DNA of 64,000 nt from Brevundimonas subvibrioides ATCC 15264 (GCF_000144605.1 NC_014375.1:1612001-1676000), one strand, 5' to 3'; shown: positions 24,499 to 35,561, numbered from the stretch's first letter. Numbers and translations: made by a program. Notes: generated by a model from the letters alone, not told the origin.

Positions 24499-25416
24499 TC
24501 AAGGCAACGAGGCCGGGGGCGCGAGCGTCCCCATCACGGCGACGACCATCAGAACGGCCAGAGAGAGCGCGAATTCTACGACAAGGCTTCGCCTGAGATG
24601 GCCGAACACGGTAGCCGAGTCCGCACGGACGGCCTCGACGGCGGGGGTCAGGCGGAAGCGATTGATGGCCGCCAGTCCCAGCATGAGGCCGAACAGGGCG
24701 AGCTTGAGGATGAGCCAGCGCCCATAGGCTCTGTCGGGCAGCGTCCAGAGCCCGCTCCACCCTACCAGGAAGGCGCTGTTGACCAAGCCCGTCAGCAGGA
24801 GAACCGCCACGGCGAGGGTGCCGACTTGCGCGAAGCCGGCCAAGACGCGCGCCAGAGCCTGATCGTGCCGGGATGGCTCCCGGGGACGCCATGCGACCAA
24901 GGCGGCGAAGGCGGCCAGAGCGCCGACCCAAAGAGACGCTGAAACCGCGTGCAGAATGTCGGACGCAATATGGAGTCCGTGTCCGGGACCCTCGGTGGCC
25001 GCACCATGACCGGTCCAGGCGAAGGTGGCCGAGACGACGAGGCCGAGGAGCATGCAGGCCCACCACAGTCGCGGACCGGGCCGGATCATCGCGACCGCCG
25101 CCAAGGCCACAAAGGCGACAAGGGACCGAACGGCTAGCGCCATCCCCAAGCCCATACCCGTCACCATCATACCGAGCGTCTCGGGCTTGATCGCCTCGCT
25201 CAAGGATCCGGCCATCATCGCGGTGTGGGCGATGAGGGCGGCGGGCGCCGCCAACGCCAGCGCCACGGCCGCACAGAACAGGGCGGGTCGCGGCCAAGCC
25301 AGGGAAAGGGGCTCCGTAGCTGGGGCGCTGTAGATCAGGAAGGCCGGCAGACCGAACAGCAGCGCGGCGGCGCCGTACTGGATCGCTCTCAGGCCAATAA
25401 CCCAGGCCTCGATCAC
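24499..25416 (-). CDS. copD: Copper resistance inner-membrane protein CopD
   Basis: 305 residues with eight predicted membrane helices. His and Met residues sit in or near the membrane, as in the CopD/PcoD family: HTAMMAGSLSE (residues ~62-72), TGHGAATEGPGHGLHIASDI (~134-153) with the HxxxD...LHAVSASLW block, and a closing hydrophobic helix. CopD works with periplasmic CopC in moving copper across the inner membrane. It follows copC by 1 bp and so shares its promoter, which has the ECF-like motif. Confidence 0.87.
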   Translation of the reverse strand: MIEAWVIGLRAIQYGAAALLFGLPAFLIYSAPATEPLSLAWPRPALFCAAVALALAAPAALIAHTAMMAGSLSEAIKPETLGMMVTGMGLGMALAVRSLVAFVALAAVAMIRPGPRLWWACMLLGLVVSATFAWTGHGAATEGPGHGLHIASDILHAVSASLWVGALAAFAALVAWRPREPSRHDQALARVLAGFAQVGTLAVAVLLLTGLVNSAFLVGWSGLWTLPDRAYGRWLILKLALFGLMLGLAAINRFRLTPAVEAVRADSATVFGHLRRSLVVEFALSLAVLMVVAVMGTLAPPASLP

Positions 25417-25417
25417 C

Positions 25418-25780
25418 TCAGCGAACGGTGAAGGCGTAGGAGCCTGTCATGCGGTGGCCGTCGCTCGAGGCGATGGTCCAGTTGACCGTATAGCCTCCGG
25501 CGGCGAGCGGTCGGGCGAGGGCGCCTGTGATCGATCGGCCGTCTTCGCTCACGGTCGTGCTGACGGCGGTCTTGGCGCCGGCGGCGTTCACCACGTCAAA
25601 CGTCGAGAATGCCGGCACCATCCGCTCGCTGAAAGTGAGGGCAATGGAGCGGGGTGCGGCCACGGTCGCATTCGCCGCAGGCGTCGAACTGACGAGACGC
25701 GCATGGGCGCTGACCGCGCCGGCGGCCATGACCACGGCCGCAGCGACCGCGAAAGCGGGACCGAAACGATTGAAACCCAT
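25418..25780 (-). CDS. copC: Periplasmic copper-binding protein CopC
   Basis: 120 residues. The signal peptide ends AVSAHARL, leaving the canonical mature N-terminus with the copper-ligand His (HARLVSSTPAANATV). The barrel contains LTFSERMVPAFSTF and ends SSDGHRMTGSYAFTVR, with the second conserved His. CopC carries copper in the periplasm and pairs with CopD, the next gene. This copy is the orthodox CopC; the one at 19649 has a DPHAGH insertion. Confidence 0.9.
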   Translation of the reverse strand: MGFNRFGPAFAVAAAVVMAAGAVSAHARLVSSTPAANATVAAPRSIALTFSERMVPAFSTFDVVNAAGAKTAVSTTVSEDGRSITGALARPLAAGGYTVNWTIASSDGHRMTGSYAFTVR

Positions 25781-25817
25781 GTCGTGACTCCACTGACATC
25801 CAGACGATATCTCAGAA

Positions 25818-25843
25818 ATACGCGGCTCACGCCGCTTTCCCTC
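25818..25843 (-). promoter_or_regulatory. Candidate ECF-sigma promoter of copCD
   Basis: On the minus strand GAGGGA (25843-25838), a 15-bp spacer, then CGTAT (25822-25818), 38 bp before the copC ATG. The block is identical in layout to the one before the cnrY-like gene. It lies close to the end of the copper ATPase gene (25850), which is transcribed in the same direction. Confidence 0.5.
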
Positions 25844-25849
25844 GTCGGC

Positions 25850-28204
<2,355 letters not shown>

Positions 28205-28236
28205 GTCGCTCTCTCCGGCTGATCGAAGCGATCACA

Positions 28237-28255
28237 TATACCGGTGGGGGGTATA
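28237..28255. promoter_or_regulatory. CsoR-type operator 1
   Basis: TATACC-N7-GGTATA with a G-rich centre (CCGGTGGGGGG), the pattern of CsoR/RcnR-family sites. It lies 33 bp upstream of the copper ATPase ATG and within the divergent promoter region. Confidence 0.6.
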
Positions 28256-28262
28256 TCGCAAG

Positions 28263-28279
28263 ATACCCGTATGGGGTAT
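28263..28279. promoter_or_regulatory. CsoR-type operator 2
   Basis: A perfect inverted repeat ATACCC-GTATG-GGGTAT, 27 bp before the csoR-like ATG and 7 bp from operator 1. Two sites suggest that one repressor controls both its own gene and the ATPase. Confidence 0.65.
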
Positions 28280-28305
28280 ATTGATGGCTCACGAGGCGAG
28301 GCCGC

Positions 28306-28581
28306 ATGCAAACTGAAACGAAACCCAAGGTTCTCAACAGGCTGAGCCGCATCGAAGGCCAGGTGCGGGGAATCGCGCGCATGGTCGAAGATGATCGGTA
28401 CTGCGTTGACCTGCTGACCCAGTTGCAGGCGGTCCGGGCGGCGCTGCATCGCGTGGAGACCGAAGTGCTGAGGGACCACCTTGACCACTGCGTGATGGGC
28501 GCCATGACCGGCGACGATCCCGAGGATCGCAAGGCCAAGGCCGGCGAACTGATCGAACTGTTGGCGCGAGCCAGTCGGTAG
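28306..28581 (+). CDS. csoR: CsoR-family copper-sensing repressor
   Basis: 91 residues, all-helical, with the family start LNRLSRIEGQVRGIARMVED. The Cu(I) ligands C33, H58 and C62 have the same spacing (25 and 4) as C36, H61 and C65 of the M. tuberculosis CsoR. Apo-CsoR represses and Cu(I) binding releases DNA. It is divergent from the copper ATPase and flanked by two palindromes. The ATG at 28306 lacks a strong Shine-Dalgarno. Confidence 0.9.
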   Translation: MQTETKPKVLNRLSRIEGQVRGIARMVEDDRYCVDLLTQLQAVRAALHRVETEVLRDHLDHCVMGAMTGDDPEDRKAKAGELIELLARASR

Positions 28582-28641
28582 GGCTTTGCGGAACGAATGA
28601 GGAGGTCCGGTCGCTAACGTCGGGATCTCAAGGAGCCCGTC

Positions 28642-29067
28642 ATGAACCGCATCAGTCTCGTCATCGTCGCCTGCGCCCTGTCAGCGGCCTGTTCCCCGCA
28701 ACAAGCTGAAGCGCCCCCTGCTGGCCCGCCTGAAGCTCCTGCAATGGCGGCCACGCACGGGAAGATGGGCGGCCTCGCCGCGGCCTCGCCGGGCGATTCA
28801 ATCGCCACTCAGGGCTACAAATCCTCAATGAACACGATGATGGAGCAGATGCCGGCTTTCACCGGCGACGCTGACATCGACTTCATGAAGCAGATGCGGG
28901 GGCACCACGTCGCTGCCGTATCGATGGCCCGTGTCGAGCTGGCGCAAGGCAAGGACGCCCAAGCGCGAAGCCTGGCCCAAGAGGTGATCACGGCGCAGGA
29001 GCGCGAAATCACCTTGATCGACGCATGGCTGGCCCAGAAGGGCGCGTCTGCAGCCCCCGCTGGCTGA
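28642..29067 (+). CDS. DUF305 lipoprotein
   Basis: 141 residues. The signal peptide ends in a lipobox (LSAACSPQ, Cys at residue 17), so it is probably lipid-anchored. The DUF305 domain contains TGDADIDFMKQMRGHHVAAV, closely similar to the DUF305 protein at 14940. CAAGGAG precedes the ATG. It follows csoR on the same strand by 60 bp and may be co-transcribed with it. A periplasmic copper-handling role is inferred from place and family. Confidence 0.8.
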   Translation: MNRISLVIVACALSAACSPQQAEAPPAGPPEAPAMAATHGKMGGLAAASPGDSIATQGYKSSMNTMMEQMPAFTGDADIDFMKQMRGHHVAAVSMARVELAQGKDAQARSLAQEVITAQEREITLIDAWLAQKGASAAPAG

Positions 29068-29073
29068 CTTGGA

Positions 29074-29571
29074 TCAGCGCGCCGCGTGCGACGACCAATG
29101 AATGTGCGAAATCCGCCATCCATCGGCCTCGCGACGAAGGACCATTGTTTCGACCGAGAGACTGTTGATCGGGCGGCCGTTAAACGAGCCTGTCGTTCGG
29201 CTCTCGGTCGCGACCCAGGCGCTGTCCGCGCTGGCTCGCGCGAGGCGGCGGGACCGGATGCTGGGCACGGCGGCCGAGAACGCCGCGTCGGCGGCCAGAT
29301 GGTGTTGGGCATATTCGGCTTTCGATCGTTCAGCCCCGCCGCTCTCAAAGATCAGGACGTCGTCGGACAGCAGGGCCAGTGCAGCGTCTGCTTCTCCGTG
29401 TTCGAGCGCAGCATGAAAGGCATCGACGACCTGCGCTGCCGCAGTCGCCTCCGCCTGCACGTCATTAACCGAGGCGACGGCGGTCTGGCCCGGAGCATGA
29501 GCGAACGCCGGCCCGACTGAACAGATCGACACTGAGACGGCGAGGACGAGGAGAAGCTTGGCGTTCGACAT
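29074..29571 (-). CDS. Secreted SnoaL/DUF4440-like protein
   Basis: 165 residues from ATG 29571, with a signal peptide (LLLVLAVSVSICSVGPAFA) after Met-Ser-Asn-Ala-Lys. The mature part is an NTF2-like fold: FHAALEHGEADAALALLSDD, then a strand ESGGAERSKAEY, an amphipathic helix, and a terminal MVLRREADGWRISHIHWSSH. The final strand with DGWRI-x-H-x-HWSS is characteristic of the DUF4440/SnoaL group found in copper and mercury islands. No reaction is known. A longer in-frame start at 29766 would bury the signal peptide. It is convergent with the DUF305 gene, 6 bp apart. Confidence 0.7.
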   Translation of the reverse strand: MSNAKLLLVLAVSVSICSVGPAFAHAPGQTAVASVNDVQAEATAAAQVVDAFHAALEHGEADAALALLSDDVLIFESGGAERSKAEYAQHHLAADAAFSAAVPSIRSRRLARASADSAWVATESRTTGSFNGRPINSLSVETMVLRREADGWRISHIHWSSHAAR

Positions 29572-30136
29572 GCTGAGGGCTCCGATGCGATGGCCGGTTC
29601 TCACACTCTGCGCTGCCATTGCCAATGCGGGCAATTGGCCGGCGTGATCAGAGGAAGCGCCCGACTTGACCTGCACGGTTTGGCGAAACCCTCGAGATCC
29701 TAATGTCAGGCCTCGCGGCGTCACGTGAAGTCCGATCCTGGCGCATTGACGACGTTGGCCGATCATCCAAATGACGGTATCGTCTCACACGACTGCCGCT
29801 CATGTCGGTATGGATTTGTCGGTATTAGGAGGGCTCTGAGCTTGGGGTTGGCTGCGCCTTGCAGTCTTGGCCGTGGCCGGCGCCTCCCGATAGACCGCGG
29901 CATCACCGGAATTTTATCTACATCAAAATCTTGTTTCTTTTCAGCAGCTTTGTTTTCGCGACGGTACCGCAGTCGGTATGTCGCGAAGGTCAGAGAAAAG
30001 GCGCTGATAAATCAGCGCCTTCTGGTCCCGTGAACAATAGAGTGGGAATGAGCGGCTTCGGGCGTCCGGGACGCTCTGGCATCGCCTGACGGGTCCCGGC
30101 GGCAGGGATGGGCCGCCGCGAGGGCCGTGGCCTATG
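29572..30136. other. 565-bp non-coding gap at the right edge of the copper cluster
   Basis: I see no coding frame with family-like content. A locally AT-rich patch (29900-30010) stands out from the GC-rich surroundings. The only clear element is the hairpin at 29998-30021. This gap separates the copper genes from the two-partner secretion operon. Confidence 0.5.
29998..30021 (-). terminator. Rho-independent terminator of the secretion operon
   Basis: A perfect 10-bp stem AAGGCGCTGA / TCAGCGCCTT with a 4-nt loop. Read on the minus strand it is followed by TTTTCTCTG, a short T-rich run, and it lies about 115 bp after the end of the L,D-transpeptidase gene. Confidence 0.7.
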
Positions 30137-30904
30137 TCACAGGTCCGGGCTGTCGCCCTGCAGGGACGCGCTCGCCCGTCCGGGATCGGCAGGCGCTGCG
30201 GTGCCGTGGAAAAACTGGGCGTCCAGCGATCGGGTCTCCGGCAGGACGTAGACCACCCCCGGCGCGTCCCTGAACATCGGCAGGACGACGGCCGAATAGA
30301 AGTCCGCGGGCACATTGATGCAGCCGTAGGAGATCCGGTTGTCCGAGGTCGCCGGACTGTCGAGCCGGGCCTGACGGCGTTCGGAGACAACAGCGGTCGC
30401 GACGGGATGCAGCGAGATCGCCGCATCGTAGTCGACCCACAGGACGGTCCTGCCGGCGAGATTTTCGCCCAGTTCCCCGGCGAAGCGGCCCGCCGGCGTG
30501 ATCCGGTCCTCCGGACCGATGCTGGCCAGGGCCCGGTCACCGATCCCTGCAGGCGAGTCGTCGCCCCGGGCGAGGCCGAGCAGAACCGGGGCCGAGGCCA
30601 GCATCGCCCCCGCCGGGTCGAAGGCCGCGACCCGGGCGTCGATCTTGTCCACGATCACGAACGGCCGGCCGTGGTTGTCGCCGGTCGCCAGCACCCAGGT
30701 CCGCAACGCCTGGAGGCTCGTCGACGTCTCGGCGACGGGGGGGCGTGGGATCGCCCCCCCACCCTGGGCGGCGGCCGGTCCGCCGAACCCGAGCGCCGCC
30801 AGACTGGCCGCGCCCCCCAGGCCGAGGACCTGCACGCCGGTCGCGTGCGGCTTTCGGGCCGCTGCCCTGTTCCGGGCGGATGCGTGGGCCTGGAAGACGG
30901 CCAC
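30137..30904 (-). CDS. L,D-transpeptidase (YkuD-like) family protein
   Basis: 255 residues. A basic N-terminus and hydrophobic stretch (GVQVLGLGGAASLAALGFGG) ending AAAQ form a signal peptide. The catalytic domain holds VLWVDYDAAISLHPV and SDNRISYGCINV at about residues 191-202, with the nucleophile Cys; the family's SHGC appears here as SYGC, a variant I recall in related proteobacterial proteins. Such enzymes cross-link peptidoglycan or attach proteins to it. It starts 2 bp after tpsA, so it is almost surely in that operon; a role in anchoring or passage of the exoprotein is possible (inference). Confidence 0.75.
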   Translation of the reverse strand: MAVFQAHASARNRAAARKPHATGVQVLGLGGAASLAALGFGGPAAAQGGGAIPRPPVAETSTSLQALRTWVLATGDNHGRPFVIVDKIDARVAAFDPAGAMLASAPVLLGLARGDDSPAGIGDRALASIGPEDRITPAGRFAGELGENLAGRTVLWVDYDAAISLHPVATAVVSERRQARLDSPATSDNRISYGCINVPADFYSAVVLPMFRDAPGVVYVLPETRSLDAQFFHGTAAPADPGRASASLQGDSPDL

Positions 30905-30906
30905 GA

Positions 30907-33402
30907 TCAGTTTCGATCCTGCTTGGGCGGACGGATGGGCGCGGGCGCCATCGGCCTGGGCTGTTCCAGATAGGGCGTGGTCGTGTCGGGCGGGGTCTCC
31001 GCGGCGGGCGGCGGGATATCCCGGCCGGTCGGCGGGACGGGGGTCGCCGGGACCTCGGGCACCGGGGGTGTGGGCACCGGGACATCGACGGGCGGGAAGG
31101 GGGAGGCCGGGGGCGGGAAGTCCACGATCACCAGGTTCAGTCCCTCGCCGGGAGGCACGGGTCGGTCGTTTCCCGACACGGGCGTCGAAGACGTCGGGAT
31201 CACCGGGAAGACCGGAGTCACGAACGGCGGCGTGACCACGGGCGTCACGACGACCGGCGGTGTCACGACGGGCGGGGTGACGACCGGAGGCACCACCACG
31301 GGCGGGACCACCACCGGCGGAACGACGACGGGCGGAACGACCACAGGGGGCGTGATGACCGCTGCCGGGGTGATCGTGCTGCGGGTCCGGAAGCCCGCCG
31401 AGCAGCAGGGCCCGGCCAGGGCGTACCGGGCGGCGTCGGCACCCGACAGACTGTAGCCGCTGTAGGTGATGCCGACGTCGGTGCCGGCGTCGACGCTGTC
31501 GAATGCGGCCGTGGCGCCGGGACCCGCGACCAGGCTCACGCCGGCGGGTGTCCCCGACAGGGCCGTGGTGCGGAACCCGGTCAGGGTCGTCGCCGTGGTG
31601 CCGTCTGCGACGCGCCCGCCCTCGGGAAACAGCAGCATGCGCTGGGTCAGGGTTGCCCCTTCGGTGCGGACGAAATGGATGCCGAAGTCGGTCGGCGCGG
31701 CATAGGACACCGGATTGTAGCTGATGGTCGTCGGAGCGACGGTGACGGTCGTGGGCGGGGTGAGGGCCCCGTAGATGATCGTGCCCCCGTCCACCCCGGG
31801 CCCGCTGGCGTTGTAGCCGGCGATCAGGGTCAGACCGACCGGAAGGCCGAGGCTCTGCGCGGGAATGGTGGATCCCCGCGTCAGGGTGACCGCGGCGTCG
31901 ATATGGACGTCATGCCCGGCGCACAGGGCGATGTTGCCGTCCGTCGTGGTGATGGCGTGGAACACCCGGATGTCCTGGCCCGCATTCAGCAGCACGCTGC
32001 CGCGCGTGGTGACGATCGGGGCGTTGACGTTCACGTCCCGGCCGCAGCAGGCCACCAGATTGCCGTTCGTGGCCGTGATCGGCGCATTGATGTTGATGTC
32101 GCGATTGGCGTTGAGCGTCAGGGTGGTCGGCGTGCCGGACGCGGACCAGGCGATCGCGTCATTGATGTGGATGGCGCCGTTGCCGGGCAGGGCTGCGCCC
32201 GCGCCCGTCAGGGTGCTGATCGTGACGTTGGTGGTGACCAGTTGTCGCGAGAGGGTCTCGCCCGAGATGTTGCCGCCCGCCCCGACCGTGAAGTCCTGGG
32301 GGTCGATCAGCCAGGTTCCGGTGGTTCCGCCGGAGGACTGGGTGGTGATGCGGGCACCGTCGGCGATCCGGACCGTGGCGGCCGAGGTTTCGATGAAGCC
32401 GCCGTCGCCGCCGTCGGGCGCGCTGGCGTCGAGAGAGCCGCCCGCCGTCACCGTGCCGCTGCTCATGTCGCCCAGCAGGAGGATGACGCCGTCCCTATTG
32501 CCGATGGTGCGGGCCTGGATGGTGCCCGTGTTGTTCACCACCGTGTTGAGAAGGGTGCCGGCGGCCTGGGTGGTCATGATGACCGATCCGCCGTCCGCCT
32601 GCAGGAGGCCGCCGTTCCGGACCAGGGTGCCGACCGCGCCGGTGTCGACCGCGACCTTGAGCAGGCCGTCGCCGGCGAAGTCCAGGGTGATCGCCTCGCC
32701 GGCGGCCAGGGCGATGGTCCCGAGGCGGGCCTGGATCACGCCGTCGTTGGCCACCTGCCCGCCCAGCAGGGCGACGTAGCCCCCGCCGCTGGTGATCGCG
32801 CCCTCGTTGACGACCGATCCGCCCGTTCCGGAGAAGCGAAGGGTACCGGCCATCAGGTCGGCGTCGCTGAGGGCGAGGGTGGAGGCCACCAGGCCGCCGA
32901 CGTTCACCTGGGCGCTGCGGCCGAACAGGATGCCGTTGGGATTGATCAGGAAGACCTGACCGTTCGACGTCAGCCCGCCCATGATCAGGGACGGATCCGC
33001 CCCCAGCACCCGGTTCAGGGCCACCGAGGTGGTGTCCGGCTGGACGAAGGCGACGTTGCTTTCGGTGCCGATCGAGAAGCTCTGCCAGTTGATCGCCACG
33101 GTCTGGCTGGACTGGTTGACCGTCATCGTGTTGCCGCTGGTGGACAGGGTCGCCGTGCCGGCAGACACCACGCCCCCGGTGGGCAGGGTCTGCGCGGTGG
33201 CGCCTGTTCCCATGGACAGGGCTGCGGCGAGCCCGAGGGCGGCCGGAGAGATCAGCCGCGTGAGAACGGTCGAGGCGGAGAGGGCGGTGCGACGTCCGGC
33301 GGGGCGACCCCATCCATGGAGGCCGGAGATCAGACTGTGCAGGCGGGTCATGGCGGAATCCTTGGGGGTGTGCGGCGCGGCGGCTCGGGCGAAATCCGCC
33401 AT
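30907..33402 (-). CDS. Two-partner secretion exoprotein (TpsA, filamentous haemagglutinin type)
   Basis: 831 residues. An extended signal sequence leads to the TPS domain (about residues 70-310), with NPNGILFGRSAQVNVGGLVA near residue 153 as its hallmark. A beta-helix region follows, including repeats of the type DININAPITATNGN / DVNVNAPIVTTRGS / DVHIDAAVTLTRGS, then a Pro/Val repeat (VVVPP units, about residues 681-730) and a Pro-rich tail. Unusual cysteines (ACCGRD, GPCCSAG) occur. The protein is exported through TpsB. The start may be ATG 33402, which shares a base with the tpsB stop, or ATG 33351 (MTRLHS), which has AAGG in front. Confidence 0.85.
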   Translation of the reverse strand: MADFARAAAPHTPKDSAMTRLHSLISGLHGWGRPAGRRTALSASTVLTRLISPAALGLAAALSMGTGATAQTLPTGGVVSAGTATLSTSGNTMTVNQSSQTVAINWQSFSIGTESNVAFVQPDTTSVALNRVLGADPSLIMGGLTSNGQVFLINPNGILFGRSAQVNVGGLVASTLALSDADLMAGTLRFSGTGGSVVNEGAITSGGGYVALLGGQVANDGVIQARLGTIALAAGEAITLDFAGDGLLKVAVDTGAVGTLVRNGGLLQADGGSVIMTTQAAGTLLNTVVNNTGTIQARTIGNRDGVILLLGDMSSGTVTAGGSLDASAPDGGDGGFIETSAATVRIADGARITTQSSGGTTGTWLIDPQDFTVGAGGNISGETLSRQLVTTNVTISTLTGAGAALPGNGAIHINDAIAWSASGTPTTLTLNANRDININAPITATNGNLVACCGRDVNVNAPIVTTRGSVLLNAGQDIRVFHAITTTDGNIALCAGHDVHIDAAVTLTRGSTIPAQSLGLPVGLTLIAGYNASGPGVDGGTIIYGALTPPTTVTVAPTTISYNPVSYAAPTDFGIHFVRTEGATLTQRMLLFPEGGRVADGTTATTLTGFRTTALSGTPAGVSLVAGPGATAAFDSVDAGTDVGITYSGYSLSGADAARYALAGPCCSAGFRTRSTITPAAVITPPVVVPPVVVPPVVVPPVVVPPVVTPPVVTPPVVVTPVVTPPFVTPVFPVIPTSSTPVSGNDRPVPPGEGLNLVIVDFPPPASPFPPVDVPVPTPPVPEVPATPVPPTGRDIPPPAAETPPDTTTPYLEQPRPMAPAPIRPPKQDRN
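31205..31355 (-). repeat. Short tandem repeat coding the Pro/Val linker of TpsA
   Basis: A run of near-identical 15-nt units (coding VVVPP) with degenerate flanking units (VVTPP). In-frame gain or loss of units would change linker length without breaking the gene. Confidence 0.7.
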
Positions 33403-35072
33403 CAGAACAGCTGCACGATCTGGAAGGAGAAGCGGTCGCGGCGGTCGGGACCCGAGGTGACCCTCTGGTCGTTGTTCCGGCGGGCCCAGGTCGTCCTGAC
33501 GATCAGGTCGGAAGGGCTTTGCCAGACCAGGCCGACGCCCGCTCCGCTGCGACGTTCATGGTTGGAGCCGGCGAACCAGGGGCTCTGGGCCACATCCACC
33601 TCGCCCCAGTCGACGAAACTGAAGACCTGCAGACGGCCGGGCAGGGCCGGGGTCCACCGGTCGAGCTCGAGCCGGGTCTCGACGGTGGCGACATAGCCCT
33701 CGTCGCCGTAGGCCTCACCTTCCGGGTAGGCCCGGACGGCATAGGCACCGCCGAGCTGCATCTTCTCGGTCGTGTCCAGATTCCCGGACGCGACCTGGCC
33801 CCGCAGCGCGCCGTAGAGCGACAGCGGCCCCACGAGGGTCTGGCTGCGGGCCAGGCTGTACTGCAGCTTCCCGAACCCGCCCTGCGACCCGGCGGTCGCG
33901 GCGTCGGCGGCCCGTTCGAGCGGCGAGCGGATGTCCAGAGACCCGGCGGTGCCGATCAGCGACCAGGACGTCGCCCCGCCGCCGCCGAAGGCGTCCAGTG
34001 CGTCACCGCGCAGTCCCAGTCCGACCGCGTCGATGGTCTTGCGTGACGATTGCGAAACCAGCCCGATGTCGTCCTTCAGCCGCTTGTGGTCGACGCTGCC
34101 GAAGACGGAGACGTTGGCCCGGCGCGAGCGCAGGATCGGATAGCTGGCGAAGACGCCGAAGATGTCGGCCGACCCGCCGGCATCCAGGGCCGTGAACTCC
34201 TCGCCGAGCGTGTAGTCGACGTGGGTATAGGCCGTTCCGATCGTCGCCTCGCCCAGCGGCCGCTGATAGCTGGCACGGCCATAACCCAGGCCCTCGCCCG
34301 ACGTCAGGACCCGGAGGCTTGCCAGATCCCCGGCACCGGTGGGGTTGTTGAGGTTGAGCGAGCCGCCGAACCGGTAGCGGCCCGAATAGCGGTCGCCGAC
34401 GTTGTCGGCCTCCAGACTGCCCGAGATCAACGGCGCGTTGGCGAGCTCGATGGTCAGGTCGGAGGCTCCGGGCCGGGCGGCCGGTGACAGGGTGGAGTTC
34501 GCAACGACGCCCGGGGTGTCCGACAGAAGCAGCAGCGCCCGCTCCAGCGGCCGGATGGTGACCACTTCCCCGGTTTGCAGAGCGGGCCGATCCAGAATGG
34601 CGGCGGCGACGCCGTCGTCGAGCCGGGAGCCGTTGCGGACCGCGATCGTGCCGTACCGGCCTTCGGTGACCGCGATGGTGACCAGGCCGCCGCTGATCTC
34701 CTGCGCCGGCAGATAGGCGCGGGCGAGGAAGTAGCCTTTGTCGTTGTAGAAGTCGGTGATCTCCGCCGCGCCGTTGCGGAGTTCGGCCAGGGTCAGGTCG
34801 CTGCCGGGCGAGATGCCGGTCAGGGCAGCGAGGTCCTGCTCCGCGAAGAGGGTAACACCGGTTACCCGTACGGCCGAGACATGGACCCGGGCCCCCTCGA
34901 CGACCGGTTCACGGATCTGGTCAGGCGTGACCAGGTCGATACCGCTGCGAGGTTCGGGCCGGACCACCGGTGGGATCTGTTGCAGGAGGCTGCCGGCGCT
35001 CGGAACGGATTGTTGCGCGTGCGCGGAACCGGCCACCCCAAGCAGGGCAGCCGTCAAAAGGCTAAGTCTCAT
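33402..35072 (-). CDS. Two-partner secretion transporter (TpsB, ShlB/FhaC family)
   Basis: 556 residues from ATG 35072, which gives a clean signal peptide (LSLLTAALLGVAGSAHAQ); the frame extends to 35180 without one. POTRA domains occupy about residues 60-200 (VHVSAVRVTGVTLFAEQDLA; FYNDKGYFLARAYLPAQEIS), followed by a 16-strand-type barrel (SLEADNVGDRYSGRYRFGGS) and a C-terminal Phe (IVQLF). It transports its TpsA partner across the outer membrane. The stop shares a base with the possible tpsA start. Confidence 0.87.
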   Translation of the reverse strand: MRLSLLTAALLGVAGSAHAQQSVPSAGSLLQQIPPVVRPEPRSGIDLVTPDQIREPVVEGARVHVSAVRVTGVTLFAEQDLAALTGISPGSDLTLAELRNGAAEITDFYNDKGYFLARAYLPAQEISGGLVTIAVTEGRYGTIAVRNGSRLDDGVAAAILDRPALQTGEVVTIRPLERALLLLSDTPGVVANSTLSPAARPGASDLTIELANAPLISGSLEADNVGDRYSGRYRFGGSLNLNNPTGAGDLASLRVLTSGEGLGYGRASYQRPLGEATIGTAYTHVDYTLGEEFTALDAGGSADIFGVFASYPILRSRRANVSVFGSVDHKRLKDDIGLVSQSSRKTIDAVGLGLRGDALDAFGGGGATSWSLIGTAGSLDIRSPLERAADAATAGSQGGFGKLQYSLARSQTLVGPLSLYGALRGQVASGNLDTTEKMQLGGAYAVRAYPEGEAYGDEGYVATVETRLELDRWTPALPGRLQVFSFVDWGEVDVAQSPWFAGSNHERRSGAGVGLVWQSPSDLIVRTTWARRNNDQRVTSGPDRRDRFSFQIVQLF

Positions 35073-35561
35073 CACGATTGTCTCGGTCGCCGCCGCGTGA
35101 ATCAGGACGCGCCGGTTCCCGAGCAGCAGGGAAGCACCGCGTGCCAGGGAAGTCTGCAGAACGGACCCGATTGGGGACACGCAAAGCCAAGGCTATGCGC
35201 GTCACCGCCAGAATCTGGCAAAGAGGCCAGTGTTCGATGAACTCAGTGACGCACACATAATGGGGTAGGGCGCAAATGGTTGCACCGTGCGCACAACGTC
35301 ACAGTGTATTCTTTCACATGAGGCATTTTGGCAGTCGCTCAGGGCCTCAGGTGCTCACGTCCGACTATGGTTAATCAATTTCAGGTCTGATCGTTTGGGT
35401 TCTTATGGTTACGTGAAAGCCTGCAGTGTGCCGCGGGCGACGCCGGGGGCCTGAAGACGCGCGCCGCGTCTGACGCCTGTCTGAATCGGAAAAAGACCGC
35501 TAGAAAACCCGGGCTTTCGGACGTTTGACCCAGGGATGGAAATGATGCGGGCCTGCAGCGC
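35073..35561. other. Divergent intergenic region between tpsB and the CoA-transferase-family gene
   Basis: 489 bp with no recognisable gene. The part around 35260-35420 is AT-richer than its surroundings and is the likely site of the promoters for tpsB (minus) and the racemase-like gene (plus). I see no clear operator or convincing -35/-10 pair. Confidence 0.45.

Noticed and set aside
31205..31355. CRISPR-like repeat array
   Set aside because: The units are 15-nt in-frame coding repeats for a Pro/Val linker with no unique spacers.
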